Assembly: GCF_029227915.1 (NCBI RefSeq)
Contig: NC_079889.1
Span: 10,478,001-10,542,000, forward strand
Length of the DNA stretch: 64,000 nt
DNA from: Hydractinia symbiolongicarpus
Taxonomy: Eukaryota > Cnidaria > Hydrozoa > Anthoathecata > Hydractiniidae
Direction: 5' to 3'
Below, piece by piece: positions 22,492 through 33,046 of the stretch. The notes below the pieces were generated by a model that worked only from the letters and a program-made list of their open reading frames with translations, ran no database searches and was not told where the DNA came from. Numbering within the stretch: the first letter of the stretch is position 1; every line of letters starts with the position of its first letter. A program made the position numbers and the translations under genes.

Positions 22492-22921
22492 TCAATATCG
22501 TGGGCGAGTTTCGGAGAAATTTGAAACTTATATGAGAAAGTTGAATATTCCGTGTAAAATTATTTTCACATTGAAAAAGTTGAAAAGTTCTCTGCCTCCA
22601 TTGAAACCTGTAATTGAAAAATGTTTCAAAAGTTGTTTGGTATACAAAATAGAATGTCCACGATGCAACTCGTGCTATGTCGGACAGACGAGCCGACATT
22701 TAATCAAACGACTTAAGGAACATAAAAGAACTGGTCCGGTGGGAAAGCATTTCGACGATTGCAATAATCTTTTAACAATGGAAAATGTATCAATTTTATG
22801 TTCATCAACACGGAACGTTTATCATTTAATGACTCTTGAGGCGTTAATGATCAATTACATCAAACCGGTTTTAAATACAAAAGACGAATATAGAAGCAGA
22901 GCATTGGTAATAAAAATTTAA
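22466..22921 (+). pseudogene. Penelope-like GIY-YIG domain, right arm, 5'-truncated
   Basis: Mirror copy of the left arm with the same motifs: CPRCNSCYVGQTSRHL, KEHKRTGPVG and TLEALMINYI. The real homology starts near IQYRGRVSEKF; the preceding residues cross the palindrome centre. No promoter or RT is present. The GIY-YIG fold normally nicks target DNA for Penelope-like insertion. Confidence 0.8.
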
Positions 22922-23070
22922 TTACCTTACTCTCTTCTAAACTCGTTTTGTTTTTAGATTTTCTTGTAAATTTGATTTGTTGTAGTGTGAGGTGTAGTTT
23001 ATGTATGATATGTTGAATAATTTTATACTTGTTTTTAACTGTTTTTAACATTATTTATTTGCTTTTAGAC

Positions 23071-23097
23071 CTGATGATGGATAATTTTTATCCGAAA
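23071..23097 (+). ncRNA. Hammerhead-like core, right arm
   Basis: CTGATGA (23071-23077) is followed by the stem GGATAA-TTT-TTATCC (23079-23093) and GAAA (23094-23097). This is the core and stem II of a hammerhead, which Penelope-like elements are known to carry in their terminal repeats. One extra T separates the core from stem II. Stem III would be only about two pairs (AT/AT around 23097-23108), and I could not draw a convincing stem I, so activity as a single unit is doubtful. Confidence 0.45.
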
Positions 23098-23242
23098 TAT
23101 ATTGTCAATAAAAAATAATAAACATACTCATTGTTGGTCCTAATATTGGTATTTTATCGTGAAGCCACAATGTTTTTATCTTATTTAAAATGTTTGTTTA
23201 GATTTAGTGCCCTCTTCAAATAGCGTCCCCGTCGTGCAGGAA

Positions 23243-23350
23243 ACATTCTAATACTCGCATTAAGTTGTACCCTGGATAAGTTGAACATTCACTTATTTGG
23301 GACCAAATTTCTCGGTCCATTAAACCTCCTAAACCCAAGCAAAAATTTGT
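23243..23350. repeat. Direct repeat Y, first copy
   Basis: AACATTCTAATACTCGCATT through CCTAAACCCAAGCAAAAA recurs at 23848-23951 with one or two changes. Together with repeat X it shows that a unit of roughly 330 bp was tandemly duplicated. Confidence 0.85.
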
Positions 23351-23500
23351 TTAATGACCGTGAAACAGGCCTTGTCTACAGAGAACGTTGTGTATAAAAA
23401 AGTAACGCTGTATAAGTTGTGTTTGCCTTTAAAAAAACATTCAATTTTAAAATGTTTGTTTAGATTTAGTGCCCCTCTTCAAATAGCGTCCCCGTAGATT
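23351..23500. repeat. Direct repeat X, second copy
   Basis: Same sequence as 21698-21805, here continuing into GTTTAGATTTAGTGCCCCTC and AAATAGCGTCCCCGT. That continuation also appears at 23189-23235 after the Penelope-like insertion. This copy is followed directly by the SINE. Confidence 0.85.
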
Positions 23501-23848
23501 ATGGCGCTGTAGATTAGTGGTTATAGCTCTCGTACTCTGTGCGGGAGACCGGGGTTCGATTCCTCTTGACGGCGATTCAACATGGGCGAGTGAATGTTAC
23601 CATAGCCCCGGGTTAACCCTCGCCATGCGAGGGAAATTGGGAAGATGGCACACTGTGTGGGCTGTTGGATGTTGCCGGGAGGGCTCTAATTGGGTCTGCG
23701 TAACTCAAAATGAGCATTAAATACTCTAGGACTCTCCATCTACGCCATGGCCCCTCCTGGAAATAATAGACAGGGTATATCCCTCGATATTTGTGAGGGT
23801 AGCCATGTAAAATATGCACATCTATCTATCTATCTATCTATCTATCTA
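23500..23848 (+). mobile_element. tRNA-derived SINE
   Basis: The head reads like a tRNA: an A box TAGATTAGTGG (about 23510-23520) and a B box GGTTCGATTCC (23553-23563), the internal RNA polymerase III promoter. A unique body of about 250 bp follows, ending in a TCTA microsatellite (about 23820-23848) that serves as tail. It separates repeat X from repeat Y in the second duplicated unit, so it inserted after that duplication. No coding capacity. Confidence 0.85.
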
Positions 23849-24330
23849 ACATTCTTATACTCGCATTAAGTTGTACCCTGGATAAGTTGAACATTCACTT
23901 ATTTGGGACCAAATTTCTCGGTCCATTAAACCTCCTAAACCCAAGCAAAAATACTTCGCTGAAGAGAATAGACCCCGGATAAGCAGGACCTCTTTTTACG
24001 TTCCCTTGAGCAAAAAAACTTCGTGAGACATCACTGCAATGGCTTCCCAGAAAAAATAAAAAATGAATGAAACTTGGGCGCATAATCAAGCATTTTGGTA
24101 ATCTTTTTCGCCTGTCATATAGCCATGCTTGTATTTTGGGCTTTTTGATAGTTTCTGCTCGTTTTCGGTCGTTTCCTGATTTAGTAAGTACGTACAGAAA
24201 TTTTTGCCGGCACAATTTTTGTCAGAAGTTTTGCTACACGATTTGCCTAAACAAGTTTACAAAATTTAGCGGGCTTGAAAAAAATCACACATCTTGCGGT
24301 TTTTCGACAAATGTTTTTCTGCAAGAGAAA
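23848..24330. other. Repeat Y second copy, then unrecognised sequence
   Basis: 23848-23951 is the second copy of repeat Y. From 23952 to 24330 I see no gene, RNA or repeat. Confidence 0.55.
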
Positions 24331-24339
24331 ACGAATAAC

Positions 24340-24520
24340 ATCTAGTTTGTTCCCACAGACCTAGCAAGTTCAGTTCAATATTACGGCAGCTAGCCACCTC
24401 TAGATAAACCAAATGTATGGGGCAGGGAATCTCGTTTACCCCAACTGAACTTTTTTTAAGTCTACCGTGAAATAGGAGTTTGCCCACCCCCTTCTATTCT
24501 CTGTCTTGAGAACTTTTTAC
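24340..24520. repeat. R1-related and 16128-type repeat remnant
   Basis: 24340-24402 matches 16128-16200. 24403-24520 (TTTACCCCAACTGAAC ... TACCGTGAAATAGGAGTTTG) resembles the start of the R1-type copies at 32860-32930 and 35100-35160 (GTGATATGGGAGTTTGCTCA). Because it lies just beyond the Gypsy integrase end, with the 32.8-kb copy beyond its gag, these could be strongly diverged long terminal repeats; I cannot prove that. Confidence 0.45.
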
Positions 24521-24693
24521 TTTCAATAGAAACTACTCCCTTTAAACGTCCTTGCTCAGAATAACGATCTCACTTCTTACTTCAGTTAAGTAGAGAAGCG
24601 AAATTTTAGCGAGGAGTAATAATTTTTGCCAAATGTCTAAGTATGTGAATGGGTGAATGGTTCAAGACATTTCAAAGTAGGTGAATTTAGCAA

Positions 24694-26054
24694 TTATATG
24701 TTGTTGAGTAGGGCTAGTCTAACTGCCTTCCAAATAACACTGTTATAACGTTCAACCTGGGCATTACCAGTGGGATGATAAGGTGTGCTGTGCCTTGTTG
24801 CGATGTTTTGACTAGTAAGATACTTGACAAGATCTGACCACATAAATGATTTTCCTCTATCTGATAGTGTATATCCTGGCATTCCGCATAGAGTAAAGAT
24901 TGAATCAAGACATTTAATGACATTAGGAGTCAACATATCTGGACAAGGTATCGCAAACGGAAAGCGAGAATATTCTTCGATAACAGTCAGATTATACTTG
25001 TTTCGAGTAATTGAAGGTAAAGGACATTTGAAATCGATGTTCATTCGTTCTAGTGGTAAAGTAGCTTTCATTAACTTTCCACGCACCCCTTTGTAAAATT
25101 GAGGTTTTAGCTCTGCACAGTTTTTACAATTGGAACAAATACGTTTAACGTCTTTGGTTGAGAACGGTAGGTTTTTAGCTCTAACAAAATGATCTAGTTG
25201 TATGTGGATATCGTGGTTGTTTGAAACTGCAAGGCAGTGAGCACGAGTGAAGGAATCAGCAACAACGTTGTTCTTTCCTTTACGATAATTGACAGTGTAG
25301 GAAAATTCCGCAAGTTCCATTCTCCATGTCTGTATCTTATTTTTCTTAGTTTTGGTGCGCCTTCGGTTGTCAAACATGTAAGATACACATGGTTGATCTG
25401 TTATTAGAGTAAAGTGTTGACGTGACAGTAGGTGATTCCATTTTCTGACAGCTTCAATGATTGCGAGGGCTTCCTTCTCAACAGTAGGATACCATTTCTC
25501 ACTTTTAGATAACGTTTTGGACATGAAAGCAACTGGTCGACCATTTTGATTTAGTGATGCAGATATAGCAGTATCAGAAGCATCACACTCGACTACAAAT
25601 GGAATATCTTCATCGATTTGGGCCAGTACAACTCTTTCAAGCTCTGCCTTGATAGCGTTAAAAGACTCAATAGCAGCTTTGTTTAATGGAGAAGTCTCGG
25701 TTTCTGCCAGTGGACGAACTATGTCAGAAAATTGAGGTATCCACTTGGCATAGTAATGGAACATACCAAGGGATCGACGAAGAGATGCAGTACTTGAAGG
25801 TGGTGGAAATTCCAATAACGGATGTAATCTTTCTGGGTCTGGCTGGATACCTCTGTCACTAATTCTGTACCCAAGAATGTCTATTACTAGAGAACATTGA
25901 ATAGCTTTTGAGCCATTAAGTTTTATGTTCCTCTTTTTTATCATTTCCTGGAATATTATTTCTTTTTAAATGCTCTTCGTCGACTCCTCCAATGGTGACG
26001 TTATCAAGATAAGGGAAAGTGTCTGTTAATCCTTTCTCTTTGACCAGATTGTCC
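24694..26054 (-). pseudogene. pol: Gypsy pol, 3' part: RT thumb, RNase H, integrase
   Basis: The distal RT motif FPYLDNVTIGGVDEEH lies at about 26000. A one-base frameshift near 25950 leads into the 416-codon frame. RNase H follows with VVECDASDTAIS, VEKEALAI and the closing VVADSFTR. Integrase has a zinc-knuckle remnant (ICSNCKNC) and the triad MNIDF, LSDRGKSF and HPTGNAQVERYN. The protein ends at 24694 soon after the catalytic Glu, so the integrase C-terminus is short. The RT active site YLDN replaces the usual YxDD. The upstream half of the RT continues past the hAT insertion at 30822. Confidence 0.88.
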
Positions 26055-29000
26055 CAGGGGCGTAGCCAGAAAAAAATTAACCTTAGTCGAAGCATTGACG
26101 CGCAGGGTCAACATCGCACCAAAGGTGCGATATTAAGCAACTGGGGGTTTGGGGGGCGTTGTGAGTCCCCCAACGGGTCCAGGGCGGAGCTCTGGAAACC
26201 AACGCCTTTTTACGCCCTTTAAGCACTAAAACGCCATAAAACCGACTCTCTGAGATACACGATACACGTTAAGTATTCTGAACAATTGATCAAAATGGGG
26301 GAATAAATGACAACATAAAATACATTACAATATTTATTAGCAAGGTTGTAATCAAACCAGGAATAAGACAGCATAACACCATCATAATGTTTTTTATAGA
26401 TTGAAAGTTATTAGTGCAATAACTAAAATCTTCATTCTTCTTTCTTCATATTCAGCACTAAAATAATGTTTTTTGCAGATTGGAGGTTATTAAAAATATA
26501 ACCAAATCAAAATCTTCTTTCTTCATAACTATTAATAAAAATTTCAAAAATATAATGAAATGGAACCATGGACAAATTGAATCTAACATGAATGAATGAA
26601 TAAAAACATGGCAAGGATCAGAGTTTCATACCCAAACCATGAATGAGTGAATCAATCAAATCAGATACATAAATGTACATGTATATCTACCGGTCAAAAT
26701 GACAGTAAAATGGAAAAAGGGGTGTTTACTTAATATTAGGCTAGAAATAGGTTATTTACTTAATATTAGGCTAGAAGTGGGGGTAAGTTGCTTATTTATT
26801 TAAATTTTTTATATATACATACCTTATAATACATCTTAATAAAGATTGAGATGGAAGTTAATCGAAAAAGTTGAAAAAAGAAAATGATTAGACAAAATCT
26901 AACCTGCGTGGTCCCTTGGCGAAAAACCTATTAATTATATCTTCTTTATTTATTTGAACACCCAAATGAACATGGAGTAGAGCAAGACCATTAAACCTTT
27001 CTTCTGTTGCGATGTTTTGTCTTCTGTTGCGATGTTTTGCGATGTCTTCACACTCGCATGAAGTCATGGGAATAGTGGCTAAAATTCTAAGGGCCACCTC
27101 TATGTTGCTAAAGACTCCATCTGCACGAGGGAAAGCTATAAGAGTAGCTTCAATGGAGTTTGGAATGGATTCAGGATTTTCTTTTTCCATATTTTGCCAA
27201 AAGGTTACCCACACCTCTAGCTCATTTGAAATAGTTAAAGGGTTGGGAAAGTCGTTAAAATAGAAATTTACAAATGTGTCAAATTGATTTTTCCATGGCA
27301 ATTTAGAAGAGTGTTCTTTTTCATATGCAAGGAGATGCAAAAGTTTGGATGGTATGATCACTAGACCATGACATGCAGTCACAGAATGATCAAATCGATC
27401 GTTTAGCTCAGAAATCACATGGTCAATAAGAGGGATAGTTATGGCCTTTTTAAAGTAATCTGAAACATCAGAATAAGTATAATTTGGCCTGTGTACTTGT
27501 CTTTTAGCAGTTCGAGGAACACTAACTGTTATGTTTACTTTTTGAGCTAATTCCTCTGCAAGTAAAAACCACTTTTCATGATAGGTGTCAATATTGTCTC
27601 TAATGCAAGAAAACCTATCCTTTAAAGAATTAATTAACATTACAGTTTTAAACATGTCATTAGTCTTACTTTGTAATAGTTTTGTTACTTCCATTGTCAT
27701 GTCAAATACCTGTCTAGTAATGACCATGGCAATAACAAAGTCAAATTTTTCCAATGCATTTCTATGACTGACTGCTTTGGATACAATATCAGCATTAATT
27801 ACCCTATTAGGGTTAAGGGCCATCTCATCAAAAGTAGCTAAAATGCCTTCAAATAAATCATTAAAAACACTAGTGCCAATAATACGTTCCACCCACCTAG
27901 TGTTACAAACATCAATAATATGGGCATAATTAGGATTGTTAGTAAAGTCAGCAACATTCTTTCGTAAAAGTTTCAATCTACTTTCAGAAAATTTGAAAAA
28001 ATATGTTATCTGTTTGATTTGATCCATCATGTTGCGGACATAATGTACAGAGCACGAATTACAGACAACTAAATTTAGGCGATGAGAAGAACAGTGTGTG
28101 TATAAAGCTAATCTGTTTTGCTTTAAAATATGAGCCTGACAACCATTAGTTTTACCAGCTACATTCCCAGCACCATCATAACATTGACCTCGACAATTCT
28201 GTATGTCAAGAGAAAGTTCATTCAAGGTTTTTAAAATGACCTTTGAAATAGACAAACCTGAGAGCCCTTCACTACAATGAACAAACCTTATGAATTCCTC
28301 TCGCAAGTTACAATGTTGGTCTACAAAACGAAGTACTACTGACATTTGTTCCTTGGTAGATGTGTCGCAAGCTTCGTCACAAATTATTGAAAAAAATTTA
28401 GCTTGTTTAACTGCAGATATTATTTTGTCTGTTATATAATCACCACAACATGAAATAATTTCATACTGTGTTTGTGGTGATAAGTAAGTTGCATTTTTTG
28501 AACAGGCTTTTAAATGATTACCTAAAGCTATATCACCCCCTCCTACTCTATAATTTAAAAGGTCAAGAAAATTGCTAACAGAATAAGGAGCATAGCCACC
28601 AACTTCAGGAAAATCTTTTAAGTTGTCTCTGTGTCCTCTCAGGGAAATGCATAGGCGGCCACAAAGAATAACTGTATCAATAATAGCTGCTAAAAAAATT
28701 CTGTTGGCTTCTACCTTTTTGGAATACATAGTAGATACCAGTTCATTAATTTTTTTGGTTGTACCTGACTGGTGAGTCCTTAAAGAAGTCAAAATAGAAG
28801 AGGTGTCCTTATGAAGAGCACTTTTTTCATGTTTTTTATAGACCGAAACACTGTCATTCCAGTAGTTCTGATTAGTAGCTAATGCAGATTTTAAATTTAT
28901 TTTTTGATGCAATAATGTGCAAGGCAGACAAAACGCAGCATCCATGTGATTAGAATATGCTAGCCACGGAAATTGAGCAAACCAAACATATCGAAATCGC

Positions 29001-30816
29001 CTATTAAGTTTGTCCCTAGGAAAAGTGAATCCTTGATCAGGTTTTGTTACGTTATCAACATATGTGACTATATCATGATCACTAAGGTGTGGAGCTTGCT
29101 TGTAATAAGTGCCTACATCATATTTTCCAATACCATCAATATAACCTGGGGGGAAAGAATTTAATAAAGGTTTTGCAGAAAAAACTTTTTCAGGTGTAAT
29201 AGGTTTTAACTTAGCATTTCCTTTGACAAAAAAGTTTTTAAAGTTAAAGGTTGGGTTTTTTGAAATGAAAGAAGTCTCCTCATTAGTGCCAGAAGTACCA
29301 CATTGATTAACTAATGTTGTTTGGCCTAATGAAGAGGAAAAATTTGGTGATGAGACACATACGTTTTCAGTTCTTTTTATTTTGCTCTCTGTCTTCATAA
29401 AGTATGGCAACCTAGCTTGAAAATATTGAGCAGGACGCTTTAACGTAGCTTTACTCAATTTAATGGAAACTGAAGGGACAAAATGATTGGGTTTAAATTG
29501 CCCAGAATGTTTGCCATTATTGCAAAATAAAATTGAAACAGGCTGTAAATTTTTATTTGAAGGCAGACGAGGAAAAATATTCTGATTGAAAAGCGTCTTG
29601 AATCGTAGCTGACCACAATCAGGATATGAAGTTGAAATATTTCTTTTTAATACACTGGTAAAGGCAAGTATACAGATAAAAGATGACCATATGTTTTTAC
29701 TGCACATAAGAATAGCTTCCTTCTGTACAAGATCTGCTGCCGAAAGACCTGTGTCTACAGAGGAATGGCTAACTGAAAACTTTAATGTACTTTCTACACA
29801 GGAAAACAAATCTGAAGATTGACATAAAGATACAAAAATTGGATGGTTTGAGTAGAATAGAGAATTTTCGAAAAGCTCTATGCAAAGTTCAAGCTCTAAG
29901 CTCATCTATTAAATCATTCGTACCTGAAACAGCCAGAGAAGCACTGCTGTATAAACAATCACCGTCTGTCACTGACCTGAAGTTAAAATAAAGCTCTCAT
30001 AAACCACAACATACAAAATAAGTTTACTTTACAATTACACCATTATTGTTAAGTGATTCCGTGTGTCGAATGACACGAACTTAATCACTGCATTGTTTAA
30101 ACAATGTATTGTCAAAGGATTATAGCAATTATAAACTAACCTGAGAGCCCGAATAGAATTATCCTTACAGCTGATGGCTAGCAGATGATCCTTTGGGATG
30201 AAACTTTCAGCTTCTTCGTTTCGTTTCACAGCGCCTTCATCTAATAAAACTGAGAAATCGGGATCTCTCAGTTTATTATCCAGCGTAGTTCTCAAAGAAC
30301 TTGAAACTTTTTGAAGGTCGTTCAAATTTCCTGAAGCTAAATACGACTTTACGTTTGATAACACCATCATGATTTCTTCACCTTCGCAACTTCACTGACC
30401 TTGATTTCATTTTTAATTTTTTCGCGTATTTTCATATAGCCTTATAAGGAGCGAATTTTTACCCTATCTGCGAAAGTTATTAGCCAATAGGATGCGTCCA
30501 AAATGACCATAAATGGAAGACACATGACTTTACATGGGCATAAATTTAGCATGTAATCCTGCGAAAAAACTATCTGAGAAACAAAGTAGAGATTCAACAC
30601 CTCAGCCTGCAAAACAAAGTGGATACTGCTAAATCCTGCAAAAACGACGTGCGAAGGCGCGAAGCTTGTGTGCGCCGCCCGGGAAAAGATTTGTGCCGAT
30701 GCATAATCGGTGCGCCCATCCATGTGTTGGCGGGGGCGGTGAAAAAAACGACGTGTTGGGATGAAAAAAGTAGGTCAGTCGATCGCAGAGCCTGACTGAC
30801 GCTGGCTACGCCCCTG
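26055..30816 (-). mobile_element. hAT transposon with 5-bp target duplication
   Basis: Both ends carry the 15-bp inverted repeat CAGGGGCGTAGCCAG (26055-26069; complement at 30802-30816). TGTCC flanks both ends (26050-26054 and 30817-30821). Deleting the element and one TGTCC restores an uninterrupted Gypsy RT frame (PCFQRIMDNLVKEKG). Most hAT elements make 8-bp duplications; 5-bp clades have been described (the hAT5 group, from memory). A hairpin ATCGCACC-AAA-GGTGCGAT lies near 26113. Length is 4762 bp. Confidence 0.9.
26888..30370 (-). CDS. hAT transposase with N-terminal OTU-like domain and TTF zinc finger
   Basis: Exon 1 (30370-30141) and a 164-bp intron (30140-29977, GT..AG) lead in phase into RSVTDGDCLYSSASLAVSG. 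A one-base frame change near 29905-29925 is then needed to enter the 1005-codon frame that starts at ATG 29905. DGDCLY matches the Asp and Cys of OTU cysteine proteases, and KPNHFVPSV about 150 residues later matches the OTU His strand. A TTF-type zinc finger follows (FCLPCTLLH ... HEKSALHKD), then a DUF4371-like region with IICDEACDTS and CYDGAGNVAGKTNG, and the C-terminal NGLALLHVH. The C-terminal CECE segment is followed by a 20-bp tandem duplication instead of the usual RxFSxLRR. The frameshift leaves doubt about function. Confidence 0.75.
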
Positions 30817-30821
30817 TGTCC

Positions 30822-31570
30822 ATTATCCTCTGAAAACAGGGAACCCTATTTGTGACACGGAGCGGTATCACCGTAAATTCATAAAGATCTCCAAGACATT
30901 AGAAAGCGGTATCTTTCCTTTGTGACTCTTGCAACGGAATCTGATGGTATGCACTTTTGAGATCATAGGTTGAAAAGAATTTGTATTATAAGAGATTGTT
31001 GACCACTTCGTCAATACGAGGTAGTGGGTGTGCATCTGGTGTAAAAATTGATTGTTTGTGAGTAATCAACGCACAGCCTTTTACGGTAATGGTTAAATTC
31101 ACCCCACAAGAACTTGGGCTCTCCAAGGTGAATCACTTCGTTGAATCATGCCAGAATCAAGTAGCACTTTAAGTTCTTTCCTAATAAAGTTTCTGTCATC
31201 CTTGTTGAAAAACCTTGATTTAGTAGCTATTGGTTTCATATTTTCTGGTAAACTCTTAATGAAGGTGGTTTTACTTTTGCAACGTTTGTTGGTTGATCGG
31301 TTATTGCAACAGCATTTGTATCATTAATTTGTTTACCAGTGATAACAAGATGGCTGTGGCTGTGTTCCACGGATTTCGAATATTACATTCTTATGCTGTT
31401 TTTGGAAACCGTATCAAAGGATAACGTCACTGAAGTATATCTCCTCTGACATTCTCGTAGACATGGTAATTTAATGATAGGGTTAACATACAGCTTCCAA
31501 TCACTGAAGACTGCATTGAGATTAGTGCCATGGATACCTTTTTATCTGAAGAAGTCATTGGAATGTTTAA
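30822..31570 (-). pseudogene. pol: Gypsy pol, N-terminal reverse transcriptase remnant
   Basis: Read on the minus strand in several frames: IATKSRFFNKDDRNFIRKEL, VLLDSGMIQRSDSPW, KRLCVDYSQTINFY and YDLKSAYHQIPLQES, then TNRVPCFQRIMDN at the hAT junction. These are RT motifs 1 to 4 in order. At least three stops or frameshifts separate them. The 5' side connects to gag-protease at 31571. Confidence 0.75.
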
Positions 31571-32527
31571 TTATTTAAAAGCTTTCTTGCTGATAAAATT
31601 ATCGGAACTACAAGAGTCAATTAGAGCGTCCAATGAGGTACCATTAATAGTGACTTGTACTGAAGCATGACGAAAATTGGATGGGTAAGCAGCTGATATA
31701 GCACAAAGTGTTGGAGAGTAGATAGCTGACAAGTTAAAATCATTGGCTTTGTTTTTAGTTAACTGACAAAGGCTTGAGAAATGTCCGGTTTTGGAGCAAT
31801 TATGACAAGTGCCGTCTCGAGCTGGACATAATGATCGGTTTGCATGCATGGCACCACTGCAGAAGTAGCATGACTTTTTACGAATTGTTTGTCTAGGCTG
31901 GGATCCTTTTCTCAATGCAACAAGAGATGATGACGTTACGGACTCTGAGTCAAATTCAGTTTCAACGGTTGCTGCAGCGACAGTTGGTTGAATATTCTGG
32001 GAATAAACTTCAGCATTTTTCTGGGCAACATCTAGAGTCCGAGCTTTCTGGTGTGCTTCGTCTAGTGTCAGTTTTGTACTTTCCAGAAGACGTTGTCGAA
32101 TGTAACTGGAAGTTAAGCCATCAATAAAAGAATCTCTTATCAATTCAGATCGATACGTTTTGGCTGTGACTGCTTCAAAGTTACAATGTTTACTCACTTT
32201 CTTTAACTCTTCAACATACTCATCAAGTGATTCACCAGGCTTTTGTTTTCTTGAACTCAGCTTATGACGAGCAAAAATAGTGTTAGGAGTTTTTACATAA
32301 AGTTTTGTTAAAGTTTCTACCACTTGATCGTAAGTTGTACACTCCTCAACATATTCAAAAACATCTGAAGATATAAAGTTTATAACAGATCTGAATTTAT
32401 CTTGTGCTTCTGGCCCACATTCAGTAATGGAGATATCGAATGTTCTTTTCCAGTGTTTCCATTCTTTTGCAGCTTTTGGGGAAGTTGGATCAATATCCAG
32501 ACGTGAAGGTTTCAATGCTTTGCTCAT
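31571..32527 (-). CDS. gag: Gypsy Gag with zinc knuckle and retropepsin start
   Basis: An open 318-codon frame. The Gag body (residues about 20-170) contains the retrotrans_gag-like segment KWKRTFDISI to LRDSFIDGL-type sequence (IRDSFIDGLTSSYIRQRLL). A first Cys cluster CYFCSGAMHANRSLC precedes a canonical CCHC knuckle CHNCSKTGHFSSLC near 250. The C-terminus enters a protease: ALIDSCSSDNFI, with DSC where most retropepsins have DSG or DTG. The frame stops just after, so the protease is truncated. It would bind and package element RNA; the remainder of pol is dead. Confidence 0.85.
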   Translation of the reverse strand: MSKALKPSRLDIDPTSPKAAKEWKHWKRTFDISITECGPEAQDKFRSVINFISSDVFEYVEECTTYDQVVETLTKLYVKTPNTIFARHKLSSRKQKPGESLDEYVEELKKVSKHCNFEAVTAKTYRSELIRDSFIDGLTSSYIRQRLLESTKLTLDEAHQKARTLDVAQKNAEVYSQNIQPTVAAATVETEFDSESVTSSSLVALRKGSQPRQTIRKKSCYFCSGAMHANRSLCPARDGTCHNCSKTGHFSSLCQLTKNKANDFNLSAIYSPTLCAISAAYPSNFRHASVQVTINGTSLDALIDSCSSDNFISKKAFK

Positions 32528-32819
32528 CTTTGAAAGTGAAAACAGTAATGAACCAAAACAATGGCTTTATTCAACATAAAGAACTGGAATATATGTTAGT
32601 AGTACAGTATATAAATCTAAAGAAATAGATAAGTCGCCACCATTAACCATTCAGGTATCTTAAAAGCCGGACATTACTGGGTGTTTATTAAAGATCAACG
32701 AAACACTTGGCTTAAGTGCAACGACCGCTGCGTTTCAGAAGTCAATTCATCTCACCTGAACAATTCATCCTGTTACATACTATTTTTTACCAGGACTTAA
32801 CTTTTTCCATGCCATAAAA
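32528..32819. other. Gypsy 5' leader, unresolved
   Basis: Upstream of gag on the minus strand. The sequence GGTGGCGACTTATC near 32640 resembles the region around a primer-binding site, but I could not define the LTR border. Confidence 0.35.
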
Positions 32820-33046
32820 ACAAATTGGGGGAGGGAATAAATTTCCCTAGCGGTTCTAATTTACCCCAGCTAATTTTTGGCCGGTTAGTTTGCCGTGATA
32901 TGGGAGTTTGCTCACTCCCTTCTCTCTCTTGGGATCCTGTAAGAAGCATAGCAAGGGGGCTAGACTTTTTGTCTTGTCTTTGGGTTTGACGGTACCACTT
33001 GTTACCCCATTCCAGTAGGGAGGCAGAGTTTGCTCACCTTGCCTTC
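32820..33046. repeat. R1-type repeat, single unit
   Basis: Contains TTACCCCAGCT, GATATGGGAGTTTGCTCACT, GCATAGCAAGGGGGCT, TTGTCTTGTCTTTGG and CACTTGTTACCCC in the order found at 35080-35290. Ends in GGGAGGCAGAGTTTGCTC. Confidence 0.65.

Larger units (their letters stand above)
21806..23151. mobile_element. Penelope-like 3' ends in a near-perfect palindrome
   Basis: Arms 21806-22475 and 22482-23151 are almost exact reverse complements around a six-base centre (TCTTCT). Each arm codes, outward from the centre, for a 5'-truncated GIY-YIG protein, followed by about 230 bp of non-coding sequence containing a hammerhead-like core. Penelope-like retroelements combine a reverse transcriptase with a C-terminal GIY-YIG nuclease and often insert as inverted truncated copies; the RT part is absent here. 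The few mismatches show that the two arms are recent or kept identical. Confidence 0.85.
24694..32527 (-). mobile_element. Ty3/Gypsy-like retrotransposon, decayed and interrupted
   Basis: On the minus strand the order is gag and protease (32527-31571), reverse transcriptase (about 31300-30822 and 26054-25945), RNase H and integrase (25944-24694). A hAT transposon (26055-30816) sits inside the RT. The pol order protease-RT-RNase H-integrase is that of Ty3/Gypsy. Several frameshifts and stops make it non-functional. Clear long terminal repeats were not found. Confidence 0.85.

Noticed and set aside
23500-23575. A functional tRNA gene
   Set aside because: A and B boxes are present, but the sequence continues as a SINE body with a TCTA tail and the acceptor stem does not close.
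24824-25388. Extra frames within the Gypsy pol region
   Set aside because: Antisense or alternate frames of the RNase H-integrase reading frame.
29785-29991. Plus-strand 68-codon protein
   Set aside because: It overlaps the minus-strand OTU exon of the hAT gene, which explains the open frame.
24340-33046. The two R1-related stretches as Gypsy long terminal repeats
   Set aside because: They are too diverged and incomplete to define matching ends, and similar stretches occur away from Gypsy.
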